A stretch of 64,000 bases of DNA, from assembly GCF_003008515.1 (NCBI RefSeq), contig NZ_CP027668.1:4430446-4494445 (forward strand), given 5' to 3'. This DNA is from Phreatobacter cathodiphilus (GTDB taxonomy: Bacteria > Pseudomonadota > Alphaproteobacteria > Rhizobiales > Phreatobacteraceae). Positions 9,783 through 19,013 of the stretch are shown piece by piece. The position numbers and the translations under genes are program-made. The notes under the pieces were generated by a model. That model did not search any database. It was given only the letters and a program-made list of their open reading frames with translations, and had not been told where the DNA came from. The number at the start of each line of letters is the position of its first letter. The first letter of the stretch is position 1.

Positions 9783-9819
9783 GTCGGCGGCTTAGCTCTT
9801 CCTTAAACACGTCCGTGCC

Positions 9820-10476
9820 ATGACATACAGGTTGCATGACGCTAGGTCAGGTCGCGTGCCGAAGAGTATCGCCCTCAATCTCCACCAGCCCGCCGCCACG
9901 ACCATTCTGGTAGCTGACGAGCAGGCCTTTTCGCGCCGGATCATCCGCTCCGTGCTGACGGGTCTCGGACGGGTGTTGGAATGCCGAACCGGGTTCGACG
10001 CTGTCGAGGTGGCCGAGCAGCAACGCCCCAGCCTCGTCGTCCTCGGCATGAACCTGTCCGGCCTGGACGGGCTGGAGGTCACACAGCTCCTCCGCCGCGC
10101 CGACGGGGGGCTGCAATACACGCCGATCATCATGATCTCCGGCACGCCGACGCGCGCCTCGGTGCTGGGGGCCGTCACCGCGGGCGTCCATGAGTATGTC
10201 GCCCGCCCCTTCAGCACGAAGACGCTGAGGACGCGGGCCGAGGCGGTGCTCGCCATGCCGCGCCCCTTCGTGAGGACGCGCGTCTATTTCGGCCCCGTGC
10301 CGCGCGCCAAGACGGTGCGGCGCGAGGTGCTCGGCACCGGGGCGGGAGACGCCTCGGCCACCATGATCTGCGGGGTTCACCATTCCCGGGCCGACGAGAT
10401 GCTCTGTCCGCTCGGCGTGAACTGCCTGTGCCAGGCCTATATCCGGCCTGTGGAAAAGGACATCATCGAGCTCTGA
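9820..10476 (+). CDS. Receiver-domain protein lacking the phospho-acceptor aspartate
   Basis: A 218-residue protein with a CheY-like receiver fold at about residues 27-145 (ILVADEQAFSRR, LSGLDGLEV, PIIMISGTP). The acidic pair D33/E34 and S107 are in place, but the phospho-acceptor position is Gly76 (VVLGMNLSGLDG) and the conserved Lys is Arg129 (YVARPF), so it should not be phosphorylated in the usual way. The C-terminal ~70 residues carry a Cys/His cluster (ICGVHH, then CPLGVNCLC) that could bind metal. The start at 9820 has no clear Shine-Dalgarno; GTG at 9856 is an alternative. It converges with the DosP-like gene, 9 bases apart. No output domain is recognisable. Confidence 0.75.
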   Translation: MTYRLHDARSGRVPKSIALNLHQPAATTILVADEQAFSRRIIRSVLTGLGRVLECRTGFDAVEVAEQQRPSLVVLGMNLSGLDGLEVTQLLRRADGGLQYTPIIMISGTPTRASVLGAVTAGVHEYVARPFSTKTLRTRAEAVLAMPRPFVRTRVYFGPVPRAKTVRREVLGTGAGDASATMICGVHHSRADEMLCPLGVNCLCQAYIRPVEKDIIEL

Positions 10477-10485
10477 GAGCGAAGG

Positions 10486-13077
10486 TCAGGCGACTGCCGC
10501 GACCTCGGTCGCAGCCTGGCCGGGATCCTGCCGCTGCAACCAGGACACCAGATCTTTCGGAGCCAGAGCCGGGGAGAACAGGTAGCCCTGCATGGCGTGG
10601 CACCTCAGGCCCTGCAGGAAGCGCCGTTGAGGTTCTGTCTCCACGCCTTCGGCGACGACGGTCAGGCCCAGGCTTTGCCCGATGCGGATGACGGCCGAAG
10701 CCACCGCCCGCGCGTTCTTGTCGCTCTGCAGGTCGCGCACGAAGCTCTGGTCCAGCTTGATTTCGGCGATCGGCAGGGTGGAGATGGAGGACAGGCTGGA
10801 ATATCCGGTGCCGAAATCGTCGAGGGACAGGCGCACGCCGAGCCCTGCCACCGCCTCCACCGTGGCGAGGGTGGCCTCGCACCTGTCCATCATGACGCCC
10901 TCGGTGATCTCCAGCGTCAGCGCTTCGGGCGGCAGGCCCGAAGCCTCCAGGGCCGCCGCGACGATGGCCGGCAGGCGGCTGTTGCGGAAATGGAGCGGTG
11001 ACAGGTTGACCGAGACCGTGCGGACGGCGATGCCCTGCGCGCGCCATTCGGCCATCTGGCGGCAGGCCTCGCAGAGAGCCCATTCGCCGATGGCTTCGAT
11101 CAGCCCGCATTCCTCGGCCAGCGCGATGAAGCGCGATGGCGGCACCTGGCCGAATTGCGGATGATGCCAGCGGGCGAGGGCCTCGACCCCGAGAAGGCGG
11201 CCGGTCTCGCCGAGGATCTGAGGCTGGTAGTGCAGTTGGAGATGGCCGGCATCGAGCGACTCCTTCAGCGCGCCGACCATGACCAGGCGTTCATGCACCT
11301 GCTCGTTCATGCCGGGGCTGTAGAAGCGGAAGGCGCCGCGGCCGGCATTCTTCGCCTCGTACATGGCGGTGTCGGCATGTTTGAGGAGCTCCTCCCGGTC
11401 GCGGCTGTCGCTCGGGTAGAGGCTGATGCCGATGCTGCCCGAGGCCGACAGTCCCATGCCGTCCACGTCGACGGGAACCGCCAGGGCCTTCAGCACCCGT
11501 TCGGCCACCTGTGCCGCCTGGTCACTGTCGCAATTCCCCAGAACGATGACGAACTCGTCGCCGCCGAGGCGGCTGACGATGTCGCCGGGCCGCACCTGCG
11601 CCGTCAGGCGCCGGCCGATCTCCACCAGCAGGGCGTCGCCGGCGGAATGGCCGAGCGTGTCGTTGACGTCCTTGAAGCCGTCGAGATCCAGGAAGAGCAG
11701 GGCGATCTCGGAGGAGGGTTCTCGCTGGGCTTCGGCGATCCGCTGGTCGATGGCCTGTCCCAGCTGGCTGCGGTTGGGCAGGCCCGTCAACGTGTCGAAA
11801 TAGGCGAGCCGGGCGATATGCGCCTTGGCCTCGTGGCGCTCAATGGCGAGAGCGCAAAGATGGATGCAGGCCTCGACCAGGCGCTCGTGCCAGGCGGTTG
11901 GACCGCATTTCTCCCTGTAGTAGAAGGCGAAGGTTCCGGCGACCCGGCCGTCCTTCAGCTTGATCGGGCTGGACCAGCAGGCTTTCAGTCCGATCGGCAG
12001 CGGCAGCTCCTTGTAGGGAGCCCAGAGCGGATCGGTCTCGATGTCCTCGACCACCACGGGCTCGCCGCGCCAGGCGGCGGTGCCGCACGAGCCGACAGAG
12101 GGCCCGACCGGCATGCCGTCCAGGGCTTCGGAGTAGTGGGCAGGCAGGCTCGGGCTGGCGAGAGGCCGCAGCCGCTTCTCACGGTCGACCATGAGGATCG
12201 AGCAGATGGTGCCAGGCGCGATGGCTTCCACCTCCCTGCAGACCAGGCTGGCGACGGTTTCGAGTTCCTCCTCGCGGGCAACCGCCTCGAGGACGCGCTG
12301 CTGCAGAGCCTGGATTTGCCGTGTCTCGGTGATGTTGGACATGACGCAGACGGCGTTGCACACCTCGCCTGCCGCATCAAGCACGGGGTTGACCGTCGCG
12401 GAGACCCAGATCTCCCGGCCGTCCTTGTGATAGGCGATGAACTCCATCATGTCGGTCCGCAGGCCCCGCGACAGGTTGTCGAGGGAGGTCAGCGACTGCA
12501 GGTTGGTATGACGGCCGTTGAGCAGCTGGGCGGGAAGCTGGCCGATCAGCTCATCGCGCGAGTAGCCGAAGAGGTCCACGAAGGCGCGGTTCGCATAGAC
12601 GATCCGCTTGTCGCGGCCGGTGATCTGGACCGCCTGGTCGGTCTCGTTCGCCACCAACGACAGGAGGTAGAGTTCCTCGCGACGGCGCACCTCTTCGGTC
12701 ACGTCCTTGACGAAGGCGGCGTAATAGATGGTCTCGCCGATGCGGGTCCTCGACAGCGACAGTGCCCCCCAGGCTCGCGTGCCGTTGGGCCGGTCGATCG
12801 GCACCTCCACCGTGCTGCCCACGAGCCTGTCGTTCCCGCCGAGCCTGTTGTGGTCGATCTGCCGGTCGTGGTCCTTGCGGGCGTGTTCCGGTACGAGAAG
12901 GCGGACGTTCCGGCCGAGGATATCGCTGCGGTCCATTCCCCACAGCCGTTCAGCCGCCGCATTGAACAGCACGACGTTGTTGCAGCCGTCGATCACCACG
13001 ACGCCGTCGATGGCCTGCTCGATGATGGGCCCGAAGAATCCGATTTCCGCGATGGGCTCGCGCGGGTCTGCCGACAT
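10486..13077 (-). CDS. DosP-like PAS-PAS-GAF-GGDEF-EAL cyclic-di-GMP enzyme
   Basis: An 863-residue protein colinear with E. coli DosP: PAS (~15-125), PAS (~140-260), GAF (~275-420), GGDEF (~430-590), EAL (~605-850). The GGDEF motif is intact (RLGGDEF), with an upstream RPGD inhibitory-site motif; the EAL motif is intact (GVEALARW) with TLEITEG, DDFGTGYSSL, EIKLDQSFV and VAEGVET. So it could both make and degrade c-di-GMP, unlike DosP, whose GGDEF is degenerate. In the first PAS the residue matching the DosP haem-ligand His is kept (KDHD, His70), but the positions of its Met ligand and distal Arg are Ser and Val. The start at 13077 (MSADPREP) is preferred over 13119 because it matches the DosP N-terminus. 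Confidence 0.88.
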   Translation of the reverse strand: MSADPREPIAEIGFFGPIIEQAIDGVVVIDGCNNVVLFNAAAERLWGMDRSDILGRNVRLLVPEHARKDHDRQIDHNRLGGNDRLVGSTVEVPIDRPNGTRAWGALSLSRTRIGETIYYAAFVKDVTEEVRRREELYLLSLVANETDQAVQITGRDKRIVYANRAFVDLFGYSRDELIGQLPAQLLNGRHTNLQSLTSLDNLSRGLRTDMMEFIAYHKDGREIWVSATVNPVLDAAGEVCNAVCVMSNITETRQIQALQQRVLEAVAREEELETVASLVCREVEAIAPGTICSILMVDREKRLRPLASPSLPAHYSEALDGMPVGPSVGSCGTAAWRGEPVVVEDIETDPLWAPYKELPLPIGLKACWSSPIKLKDGRVAGTFAFYYREKCGPTAWHERLVEACIHLCALAIERHEAKAHIARLAYFDTLTGLPNRSQLGQAIDQRIAEAQREPSSEIALLFLDLDGFKDVNDTLGHSAGDALLVEIGRRLTAQVRPGDIVSRLGGDEFVIVLGNCDSDQAAQVAERVLKALAVPVDVDGMGLSASGSIGISLYPSDSRDREELLKHADTAMYEAKNAGRGAFRFYSPGMNEQVHERLVMVGALKESLDAGHLQLHYQPQILGETGRLLGVEALARWHHPQFGQVPPSRFIALAEECGLIEAIGEWALCEACRQMAEWRAQGIAVRTVSVNLSPLHFRNSRLPAIVAAALEASGLPPEALTLEITEGVMMDRCEATLATVEAVAGLGVRLSLDDFGTGYSSLSSISTLPIAEIKLDQSFVRDLQSDKNARAVASAVIRIGQSLGLTVVAEGVETEPQRRFLQGLRCHAMQGYLFSPALAPKDLVSWLQRQDPGQAATEVAAVA

Positions 13078-13238
13078 GGGTCCGTCCTGCCTGACGCGGC
13101 GCCGGAGCAAGCCGCACATTTGACAGATATTACGAGGGAATTATGCCGAGGTCGTAAACGCCGACCCCAGCGCGTCGCTGCTCGGGCGCGCTTTCCACAT
13201 GGGTGGTAAACAATTGGTCGCCGCGTGGAGGCGTTCTC

Positions 13239-14762
<1,524 letters not shown>

Positions 14763-14874
14763 GGCGGGCCGTTCCTTCCGGCACCGCTCCTAACGCGCCG
14801 CGGCGGCGGAGGGAACAGCCGCGGCGGCGCATGGCAGGTCGGACGGAGGCGAGGCCCCCCGTCGCAGGCACCGT

Positions 14875-16797
14875 TCAGCGCGGCGTGACGCTCGCCGGGG
14901 CCGGCGCGGCCGGTGCCGGGGAGGTCGGCTGGGCGTCGGCGCGAGGCGCCTGATCGGCCGGGGCGGTCGCCATGGCCGGCGGGGCTTCCTGCCGCGGCAG
15001 TTCCGCCGTCAGCGCCCGGACCGGATCGGCGACACCGGCGCCGAGCTTCGGATCGGGAATGTCGGCCTGGCGGGCGGTGGCCTGGAGCAGCCGGCGCAGC
15101 GTCGCCGGGTCGGCGTCCGGGTGGCGCTCGAGGATGAGTGCGGCGATGCCGCTGACATGGGCCGCCGCCACAGAGGTGCCCGACGAAATCTGATAGCCGC
15201 CGCGCGGGGCCGGAAGGATGATCTCGACGCCGGGAGCGGCCACGGCCACGTGGTCGCCCTGGGTCGCAGCGTTGAACAGCCGGCCCTCGCGATCCGTCGC
15301 CGTCACGGCGATGACGTTGGGGTCGGCGGCGGGGAAGGCGATCGGCGCCTCCGGCCCGCCGTTGCCCATCGCGGCGATCATGGCGATGCGCCGGTCTGCC
15401 GCCACCTGGATGGCGCGGGCGATCATCGGATCGCGCGGCCCGGCGAAGCTCATGTTGATGACCTTGGCGCCGTTGCGGATGGCCCAGTCCATCGCCTTGA
15501 CGATGTGGAAGCTCGTGCCGGTGGAGCCCTGGGTCTGGCCCGGCGCGAAGGCGCGCACGGCGAAGATGTCGGCGCCCGGCGACACGCCGAGGAGCTGGCG
15601 CTGGGCGACGATGGCGCCGGCCATGCCGGTGCCGTGCTCATGGGCGCGGAACTGGCCGCCCACCGCGTCGAAGCTTTGGGTGATGCGGCCGGCGAGTTCC
15701 GGATGGGCGGCGTCGACGCCGGAATCGATGACGGCGATGGCGACGCGCTGGCCGCGGGCGATCTGGTGTGCCTCCGACAGGCGCAGCGCCTCCACCACAT
15801 ATTGCAGCCGCTGGTCGCGGCCCGCCCGCATGGCATTGGCCGATTGCAGGCGGACGCGGAATTCCGGCCGCTCGAACACGTAGTTCGGCTGGATATAGGC
15901 GAAACCGACCGCCTGCTGCATGGCGCGAATGGCCGCCGGCACGGTCTGCCGGTTCGGCACCCGGTAACGGTGCATGACGGCGCCGACGACTTCCGCGGTC
16001 TCCCGCTGCAGGAGCCTCAGGTTGAAGCGGCGTTCCACCTGGCGGATGGCGTCACGCGGCGCGTCGGGCGCCATGATGAACAGCACCTCGCCGGCGACGA
16101 AGCGGCGCTCCTCGGCCGGCGGCAGGCCAGGAGGTTCGCCCGCGGCGCTACCCGCGCGCTCGTTGGCCCGCGCCTGCTCGATGATCGACAGGATGGCCGG
16201 CACCGCGATGGCCGCCGCTGCGGCGCCGATGATGGCATTGCGTCCGCCGCCGCCGCCGAAACCTCCGCCGCCGGGAAGCCCGGGGGGCAGGATGCCGCCG
16301 GGGCCGCCGGGAATGCCGCCGCCTCCCACAGCCGCGCCGATCATCGGGGCGATGACGCCGAGGGCGGCGGCCGCTCCGGCACCTTGATCCTGTTGCTGAC
16401 CCTGCTGCCGGTCGCGGGCGTTGCGCCGCGCATTGGCCCGGCCGGGCTGTTGCTGCGGCTCGGCATGGCTGGGGGCCACGCCCATGATCGCGCCGAGCCC
16501 GCCGAGGGCCCCTGGAAGCCCGCCCGGCTGGGCGGCGGGGGCAGCCTGCTGGCCGCGACGGGTGGCGCGCGGCGCCTGTGACGTCGGCAGGCCACGCCGC
16601 TGCGCCGCTGCGCCCGGCCGGCCGCGATCGCTGCCCCGGCCGGCGTTCTGCGCCCCGCCGAGGGCCCGCAGACCGGCGCCGAGATCGAACTGCGCCGCGG
16701 CGCTGCGGACGTCGTATGCGACCAGCGTCGCCGTCCCGAACAGGGCGGCGACGAGGCCGGCGAGGACGCGGCTCTTGGGCGTGCGGGTGCTGGACAT
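14875..16797 (-). CDS. Exported S8 (subtilisin-like) serine protease
   Basis: A 640-residue protein with an N-terminal signal sequence (VLAGLVAALFGTATLVAYDV, then AAAQF), a low-complexity Gly/Gln/Pro-rich region to about residue 220, and a subtilase domain at ~345-590. The triad is D358 (AVIDSGVD), H388 (HEHGTGMAGAI) and S542 (SSGTSVAAAHVSG), with oxyanion N479. The segment ~230-310 before the catalytic domain resembles an inhibitor-like propeptide. The C-terminal ~50 residues are Ala/Pro-rich. It should act in the periplasm or be secreted; target unknown. A further hydrophobic Gly/Ala/Ile stretch (~188-207) could be a membrane segment. Confidence 0.9.
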   Translation of the reverse strand: MSSTRTPKSRVLAGLVAALFGTATLVAYDVRSAAAQFDLGAGLRALGGAQNAGRGSDRGRPGAAAQRRGLPTSQAPRATRRGQQAAPAAQPGGLPGALGGLGAIMGVAPSHAEPQQQPGRANARRNARDRQQGQQQDQGAGAAAALGVIAPMIGAAVGGGGIPGGPGGILPPGLPGGGGFGGGGGRNAIIGAAAAAIAVPAILSIIEQARANERAGSAAGEPPGLPPAEERRFVAGEVLFIMAPDAPRDAIRQVERRFNLRLLQRETAEVVGAVMHRYRVPNRQTVPAAIRAMQQAVGFAYIQPNYVFERPEFRVRLQSANAMRAGRDQRLQYVVEALRLSEAHQIARGQRVAIAVIDSGVDAAHPELAGRITQSFDAVGGQFRAHEHGTGMAGAIVAQRQLLGVSPGADIFAVRAFAPGQTQGSTGTSFHIVKAMDWAIRNGAKVINMSFAGPRDPMIARAIQVAADRRIAMIAAMGNGGPEAPIAFPAADPNVIAVTATDREGRLFNAATQGDHVAVAAPGVEIILPAPRGGYQISSGTSVAAAHVSGIAALILERHPDADPATLRRLLQATARQADIPDPKLGAGVADPVRALTAELPRQEAPPAMATAPADQAPRADAQPTSPAPAAPAPASVTPR

Positions 16798-16899
16798 GGG
16801 ATCCCTCGAGGCAGATCGGCAGCTTGCCTTAGGGCCGGTTTGTTTCCAACAGGCGCCGGCATGGTCCTCGAAATGTTGCCGGCCGCGGCGCCGCCGCGC

Positions 16900-17475
16900 T
16901 CACAGATAGGGCGGGGTGCAGGCGCTGACGACCTCGCACGGGACGTCGCCGGGATTGCGGAAGCGGTGCGGCCGCGTGCTGTCGAAGAGATAGGCCTCCC
17001 CCGCCTTGAGCACCCGCACCTCGTCGCCGACGGTCACCTCCAGCGTGCCGGACATGACGATCCCACCCTCGCGCGAATGGTGGGAGAGCATGTCGGCGCC
17101 GGTGTCGGCTCCCGGCTCGTAGCGCTCGTGCAGGATCTGCAGCTTGTGGGCATGGGCGTCGCCGATCTGCCGGAACACCATGCGCCCCGCGCCCTGCTGC
17201 ATCGAGCCCGGCAGGATGGAGGTGAGATCGACCAGTTCTCCGGCTGCGAAGAACACCTTGTCGGCGCTCGGCCGCGGCGGCGTGAAGAAATCGACGAAAC
17301 TGATGGCCAGCCCGTCCAGCACCTTGCGCAGCGAGGCGACGGAAGGGCTCGACTTGTTCTGCTCGATGGTGGCGATCAGCCCGTGCGGCACGCCGGCCCG
17401 CGCCGCGAGGTCGCGCTGCGACAGCCCCGCTCCGGTCCTCAGTTCCCGCAGGCGTGCTCCGACGTCGAAATCCAC
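16900..17475 (-). CDS. XRE-cupin transcriptional regulator (PuuR-like)
   Basis: A 191-residue regulator: helix-turn-helix at ~5-60 (LSQRDLAARAGVPHGLIATI) and a small C-terminal cupin at ~110-188 (HHSREGGIVMSGTLEV...RPHRFRNPGD). This architecture is that of PuuR-type repressors controlling putrescine/GABA use. The GTG at 17475 is the chosen start: GGGGAGG (17484-17490 on the complement) stands 8 bases upstream, while the open frame further upstream lacks similarity. It is divergent from gabT across 121 bases holding a perfect 16-base palindrome, so it very likely controls gabT and itself, with the cupin sensing an amine or amino acid (inference). Confidence 0.88.
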   Translation of the reverse strand: MDFDVGARLRELRTGAGLSQRDLAARAGVPHGLIATIEQNKSSPSVASLRKVLDGLAISFVDFFTPPRPSADKVFFAAGELVDLTSILPGSMQQGAGRMVFRQIGDAHAHKLQILHERYEPGADTGADMLSHHSREGGIVMSGTLEVTVGDEVRVLKAGEAYLFDSTRPHRFRNPGDVPCEVVSACTPPYL

Positions 17476-17532
17476 CGCGCATGCCTCCCCTTTGCTGCCG
17501 GGCCAACATAGTTGCCCTGCATTTTCCCGTCT

Positions 17533-17548
17533 GCTCAAAATTTTGAGC
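17533..17548. promoter_or_regulatory. Perfect 16-base palindrome, probable XRE-cupin operator
   Basis: GCTCAAAATTTTGAGC is a perfect palindrome in the divergent XRE-cupin/gabT intergenic region, 48 bases before the gabT ATG. Its position and symmetry fit an operator for the dimeric HTH protein encoded next to it. A-T richness contrasts with the GC-rich surroundings. Confidence 0.65.
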
Positions 17549-17596
17549 GAGCGCTACTGATCCGCCATCCGTCGTGGACCGAACCGGAGACCCGCC

Positions 17597-18883
17597 ATGT
17601 CGAAGAACACCGCCCTTGCGACCCGTCAGCATGCGGCCGTGCCGCGCGGCGTCGGCACCAAGGGGATCTTTGCCACCCGCGCAGAGAACGCGACGCTGTG
17701 GGATGCGGACGGCAAGGAGTACATCGACTTTGCCGCCGGCATCGCCGTGGTCAACACCGGTCACCGCCACCCCGTCGTGATGGCCGCAGTGAAGGAGCAG
17801 CTTGAGTCCTTCACCCACACGAGCTTCAACGTGGCCCCTTACGAGAGCTACATCGCCCTTGCCGAGCGCCTGAACAAGCTGACCCCGGGCGACCACGCCA
17901 AGAAGACGCTCCTCGTCACCACCGGCGTCGAGGCGGTCGAGAACGCCGTGAAGGCGGCGCGCCACTTCACCGGCCGCTCGGTCATCGTCGCCTTCTCAGG
18001 CGCCTTCCACGGCCGCACGATGATGGGCATGGCCCTCACCGGCAAGGTGAACCCGTACAAGAAGGGCTTCGGCCCGATGCCGAACGACGTCTATCACGTC
18101 ACCTTCCCCAAGACCTATCACGGCCTCGACACGGCAGCCGCCATGGCGAACCTGAGGCAGCTCTTCGCGTCCGATGTCGAGCCGGAGCGGGTCGCCGCCA
18201 TCATCGTCGAGCCGGTCCAGGGCGAGGGCGGCTTCTACGTGGCTCCCTTCGATTTCCTGCGCGAGTTGCGGGCGGTCTGCGACCAGCACGGCATCCTCCT
18301 GATCGTCGACGAGATCCAGACCGGCATCGCCCGCACCGGCCGCATGTTCGCGATGGAGCACGCCGGTGTCGTTCCCGACATCGTCACCATGGCCAAGGGC
18401 CTCGGCGGCGGCTTCCCGCTCTCGGCCGTCACCGGCCGGGCCGACGTGATGGATTCCGCCCAGGTCGGCGGCCTCGGCGGCACCTATGCCGGCTCGCCGG
18501 TGGCTGTGGCAGCCGCCCATGCCGTTCTCGACGTCGTCGAGAAGGAGGACCTCTGCGCCCGCGCCGCGAAGATCGGCGACATGATGCAGTCGCGCCTCAA
18601 GGACATGGCCAAGCGCAACACGTTCAACTGCATCGGCGACGTGCGCGGCCTCGGCATGATGGTCGCCTTCGAACTGGTCAAGGACCGCGAGACCCGGGAG
18701 CCCGACGCAGCTCTCACCAGCGCCCTCATCGCCAAGGCGGAAGCCAGCGGCCTCATCCTGCTGTCCTGCGGGCCCGACGCCAACGTCATCCGCCTGCTGG
18801 CGCCGCTGACCATCCCCGAGGAGCAGGTGAAGAAGGGTCTCGACATCATCGAGCAGTCGCTCGCCGCCGTCGTCGCCGCCTGA
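17597..18883 (+). CDS. gabT: 4-aminobutyrate--2-oxoglutarate aminotransferase
   Basis: A 428-residue class-III PLP aminotransferase. The PLP lysine is K267 (TMAKGLGGGFP), with the pyridine-N-binding aspartate D238 (LIVDEIQTG) and the phosphate-binding region around TTGVEAVENAVKAAR. Overall length and the N-terminal GVGTKGIFATRAENA, GIAVVNTGHRHP segments are those of GabT, which converts GABA and 2-oxoglutarate to succinate semialdehyde and glutamate. No succinate-semialdehyde dehydrogenase gene follows, so the pathway's next step is encoded elsewhere. It is divergent from the XRE-cupin regulator. A broader omega-aminotransferase specificity (e.g. 5-aminovalerate) cannot be excluded. Confidence 0.92.
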   Translation: MSKNTALATRQHAAVPRGVGTKGIFATRAENATLWDADGKEYIDFAAGIAVVNTGHRHPVVMAAVKEQLESFTHTSFNVAPYESYIALAERLNKLTPGDHAKKTLLVTTGVEAVENAVKAARHFTGRSVIVAFSGAFHGRTMMGMALTGKVNPYKKGFGPMPNDVYHVTFPKTYHGLDTAAAMANLRQLFASDVEPERVAAIIVEPVQGEGGFYVAPFDFLRELRAVCDQHGILLIVDEIQTGIARTGRMFAMEHAGVVPDIVTMAKGLGGGFPLSAVTGRADVMDSAQVGGLGGTYAGSPVAVAAAHAVLDVVEKEDLCARAAKIGDMMQSRLKDMAKRNTFNCIGDVRGLGMMVAFELVKDRETREPDAALTSALIAKAEASGLILLSCGPDANVIRLLAPLTIPEEQVKKGLDIIEQSLAAVVAA

Positions 18884-19013
18884 TCCCACCTGCCACGCGT
18901 CCGGGGCCGGCGCGGCTCCGGACCACGCCTTCCGACGCATTTTGCGCTGCCGACGTTAACCGGATGTTCTGGGCAGCGCCTTTACCTAAGGCTGTTGGCC
19001 TTGGGAGCGGCGT

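Noticed and set aside
11155..13209. Long plus-strand open frame of about 684 codons
   Set aside because: Antisense of the DosP-like gene; no motif and typical high-GC shadow composition.
18893..18930. Terminator after gabT
   Set aside because: Only a GTCCGG/CCGGAC 6-base pair with a 13-base loop and no U-run; too weak to call.
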